NCBI GenBank assembly: GCA_052389755.1
Contig: JBQTHP010000055.1
Span: 1 to 42,913 of the forward strand
Direction: 5' to 3'
Origin: JBQTHP01 sp052389755
Lineage (GTDB): Bacteria; Pseudomonadota; Gammaproteobacteria; Steroidobacterales; Steroidobacteraceae
Length of the DNA: 42,913 bases
In this document: positions 40,752 through 42,913 of the stretch, one piece after another
Layout: each line of letters begins with the position of its first letter
Position numbering within the stretch: position 1 is the first letter of the stretch
Program-made: the position numbers and the translations under genes
Notes under the pieces: generated by a model
Seen by the model: the letters and a program-made list of their open reading frames with translations, nothing else
Database searches by the model: none
Told to the model about the DNA's origin: nothing

Positions 40752-41672
40752 ATGAACGCGCCGCTCAAACTCGTTGCAGAGGCTGACCCTTCGGTGTCGG
40801 GCTTCGACCTCGCCGCGGCGTTCCGCGAGTCGCACGTCGCGGACGTGCTCGACCGGCTCGATCACGAGCTCGTGGGCCTAGCGCCGGTAAAGGGTCGCAT
40901 CCGCGAAATCAGTGCGCTGCTGCTGGTGGACACGCTGCGCCGGCAGGCTGGCCTCGCAACGGGTGCGCCCTCGCTCCACATGAGCTTCACCGGGAACCCG
41001 GGCACCGGCAAGACGACCGTCGCGCTTCGTATGGCGGAAATCCTCCACCGCCTCGGATACGTGCGCAAAGGCCACATGGTGGCGGTGACGCGCGACGATC
41101 TCGTCGGGCAATACATCGGCCACACCGCACCGAAGACGCGGGAAGTGCTGAAGCGCGCCATGGGCGGGGTACTGTTCATCGACGAGGCCTACTACCTGTT
41201 CCGGCCGGAGAACGAGCGCGACTACGGCCAGGAAGCCATCGAGATCCTGCTGCAGGAAATGGAAGCCCATCGCGACGATCTCGTCGTCATCCTCGCCGGC
41301 TACAAAGACCGCATGGACCGGTTCTTCCGCAGCAATCCGGGCCTGTCGTCCCGCATCGCGCATCACATCGAGTTCCCCGACTACACCCCCGAGGAGCTGT
41401 TCGCCATCGCGCGGCTGATGCTCGAGAGCATGCAGTACGGCCTGAGCGACGATGCCGAGGCCGCGCTGCGTGAGTACATCGCGCTGCGGCAGGCGCAGCC
41501 GCACTTTGCGAACGCGCGCTCCATCAGGAACGCGCTCGACCGGGCGCGCCTGCGGCAGGCCAGCCGCCTGTTCGCACGGCGCGACGCGGCGCTCTCGAGA
41601 GAGGATCTCGTCACGATCGAATCCGCCGACATCCGGGCGAGCCGCGTGTTCGCGAGAGAGAGGCACTCATGA
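40752..41672 (+). CDS. cbbX: Red-type RuBisCO activase CbbX
   Basis: CbbX is an AAA+ ATPase that pulls on the RuBisCO large-subunit C-terminus to release inhibitory sugar phosphates. The 306-residue protein has Walker A GNPGTGKTT (81-89), Walker B VLFIDEAYYL, the pore-loop region YIGHTAPKT and sensor/arginine-finger segments (SNPGLSSRI). It is 1 nt after cbbS, and its stop overlaps the cbbF start (ATGA). Its presence confirms that the RuBisCO is red type. Confidence 0.97.
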   Translation: MNAPLKLVAEADPSVSGFDLAAAFRESHVADVLDRLDHELVGLAPVKGRIREISALLLVDTLRRQAGLATGAPSLHMSFTGNPGTGKTTVALRMAEILHRLGYVRKGHMVAVTRDDLVGQYIGHTAPKTREVLKRAMGGVLFIDEAYYLFRPENERDYGQEAIEILLQEMEAHRDDLVVILAGYKDRMDRFFRSNPGLSSRIAHHIEFPDYTPEELFAIARLMLESMQYGLSDDAEAALREYIALRQAQPHFANARSIRNALDRARLRQASRLFARRDAALSREDLVTIESADIRASRVFARERHS

Positions 41673-42745
41673 CGCACGCGCTCAAGACCCTGACCCGCTT
41701 TCTGATCGAGGAGCAGCGCCTCCACGAGAGCGCGACGGGTAATTTCACGGCGCTCGTGAACGACGTGCGGCTCGCCTGCAAACGCATCGCGACGCTGATC
41801 GGCAAGGGCGCGCTCGCCGGTGCGCTCGGCGACGCCGGCACGTCGAACGTGCAGGGCGAAGCCCAGATGAAGCTCGACGTGCTGGCGAACGAGCTCTTCA
41901 TCCGCACCAACGAATGGGGCGGACAGCTTGCGGGCATGGTGTCGGAAGAGATGGACGCGCCGCATGCCATCCCGGCGGAGTACCCGCGGGGCAAGTACCT
42001 CCTGCTGTTCGACCCGCTCGACGGATCTTCGAACGTAGACGTGAATGTCGCGGTCGGCAGCATCTTCTCCGTGCTGCGTTGTCCGGACGGCGTGTGCGAG
42101 CCCGCCGAACGCGACTTCCTGCAGCCGGGCACCGCACAGGTGTGCGCGGGCTACGCGATCTACGGACCGTCCACGATGCTCGTGCTCACGACGGGTCGCG
42201 GCGTGCACGGATTCACGCTGGATCGCGAGATCGGAGAGTTCATTCTGACGCACCCCGACCTCAGGATCCCCGAGAGCACGTCCGAGTTCGCGATCAACGC
42301 TTCGAACTCGCGCTACTGGGAATCGGCCATCAAGCGCTACGTGAGCGAATGCCAGGCGGGCGCCGCCGGACCGCGTGGCCGGGATTTCAACATGCGCTGG
42401 ATCGCGTCGCTCGTCGCGGAGACGCATCGGATCCTCATGCGCGGCGGGGTGTTCATGTATCCGCGCGATCGCAAGGATCTGACCAAGCCCGGCCGTCTGC
42501 GCCTGCTCTACGAGGCCAACCCGATCGGCTTCATCGTCGAGCAGGCGGGCGGTCGCGCGAGCACGGGGCGGGAACCGATTCTCGCCGTCGAGCCCGAAAG
42601 CCTCCATCAGCGCATCGGATTCGTGTTCGGTGCGCGCGCAGAGGTCGAGCGAATCGAGCGCTACCACCGCGAGTGCAACGATTTCGAGTTCGAGGCGCCG
42701 CTGTTCGGCAGCCGCAGCCTCTTCACGACTCAGGCGCAGCCATGA
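41669..42745 (+). CDS. cbbF: Class I fructose-1,6-bisphosphatase
   Basis: The 358-residue enzyme hydrolyses fructose 1,6-bisphosphate in the Calvin cycle and gluconeogenesis. Metal-binding segments are SEEMD (near residue 92) and FDPLDGSSNVDVN (near 114-126). The substrate-binding MRWIASLVAETHRIL and RLLYEANPIGFIVEQAGG follow. Both the cbbX and cbbP junctions are 4-nt ATGA overlaps, so the genes are translated as one unit. Length and order are normal. Confidence 0.96.
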   Translation: MTHALKTLTRFLIEEQRLHESATGNFTALVNDVRLACKRIATLIGKGALAGALGDAGTSNVQGEAQMKLDVLANELFIRTNEWGGQLAGMVSEEMDAPHAIPAEYPRGKYLLLFDPLDGSSNVDVNVAVGSIFSVLRCPDGVCEPAERDFLQPGTAQVCAGYAIYGPSTMLVLTTGRGVHGFTLDREIGEFILTHPDLRIPESTSEFAINASNSRYWESAIKRYVSECQAGAAGPRGRDFNMRWIASLVAETHRILMRGGVFMYPRDRKDLTKPGRLRLLYEANPIGFIVEQAGGRASTGREPILAVEPESLHQRIGFVFGARAEVERIERYHRECNDFEFEAPLFGSRSLFTTQAQP

Positions 42746-42913
42746 CGGCCATCCATCCCATCATCGCCGTGACGGGTTCCTCCGGCGCCGGCACGACGTC
42801 GGTCATGCGCACCTTCGAGCAGATCTTCCGCCGCGAGAACCTGACGGCCGCGTTCGTCGAGGGCGACAGCTTCCACCGCTACGACCGCGCGGGCATGAAG
42901 CAGCAGATGGCCG
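42742..42913 (+). CDS. cbbP: Phosphoribulokinase, 5' part (cut by window end)
   Basis: The 57 visible residues (MTAIHPIIAVTGSSGAGTTS and onward) contain the P-loop GSSGAGTTS at 12-20 and the segment VEGDSFHRYDRAGM typical of class I phosphoribulokinase, which makes ribulose 1,5-bisphosphate for RuBisCO. The ATG overlaps the cbbF stop. The remainder lies beyond the window. Confidence 0.95.
   Translation, partial: MTAIHPIIAVTGSSGAGTTSVMRTFEQIFRRENLTAAFVEGDSFHRYDRAGMKQQMA

Overview
The window is GC-rich chromosomal DNA from a proteobacterium, most likely a deep-branching gammaproteobacterium able to fix CO2 by the Calvin cycle. The reasons are the gene orders rhlB/trxA-rho and dsbD-tlpA-aroQ-accBC-prmA-dusB-fis-purHD, a CIRCE/HrcA-type groESL operon, and a red-type RuBisCO cluster. 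A betaproteobacterium is not excluded. There are no tRNA or rRNA genes, prophage or CRISPR array. Genus-level placement is not possible from sequence reading alone.

Left part (1-6.3 kb, minus strand): a small CHCC zinc-finger protein, glnE, a lipoprotein of unknown function, then groESL with a sigma-32-like promoter overlapping a CIRCE operator and a strong terminator. Middle (6.3-18.3 kb, plus strand): a long housekeeping run with dsbD and a TlpA-like thioredoxin (periplasmic redox), aroQ, accB-accC, prmA, a zinc-ribbon/DUF3426 protein, dusB-fis, purH-purD and a hotdog thioesterase. Convergent to this (18.3-21.1 kb, minus) are an outer-membrane beta-barrel protein, an N-terminally extended rho and trxA, with rhlB divergent.

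From 21 to 34.9 kb is a mixed region: yrfG-like nucleotidase, DUF465 protein, MscS channel, arfB, a class I-like HMG-CoA reductase overlapping a DUF374 acyltransferase, a tightly overlapping minus-strand operon (GlxA-type regulator, azlC, azlD, GreA/B-like factor), a PfpI protein, a small lipoprotein, a methanethiol oxidase (MtoX/SBP56) gene overlapping a SCO-type copper chaperone gene, and a PLP decarboxylase. A DUF72 gene follows. The right end (35.9-42.9 kb) is cbbR divergent from cbbL-cbbS-cbbX-cbbF-cbbP (the last cut by the window end). A full-length group II intron sits antisense between cbbL and cbbS, inside what was the cbbS ribosome-binding site.

The two most unusual structures are that intron and a family of intergenic hairpins built from 7-bp units (copies at about 5.8, 11.3, 14.8 and 19.2 kb). 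In two copies the last 7-bp unit supplies the GTG start codon of the next gene (prmA, purH). Other points of interest are REP-like inverted repeats before mtoX, a widespread CCCTCACCC-type hairpin that became the C-terminus of a thioesterase, and the isolated HMG-CoA reductase.
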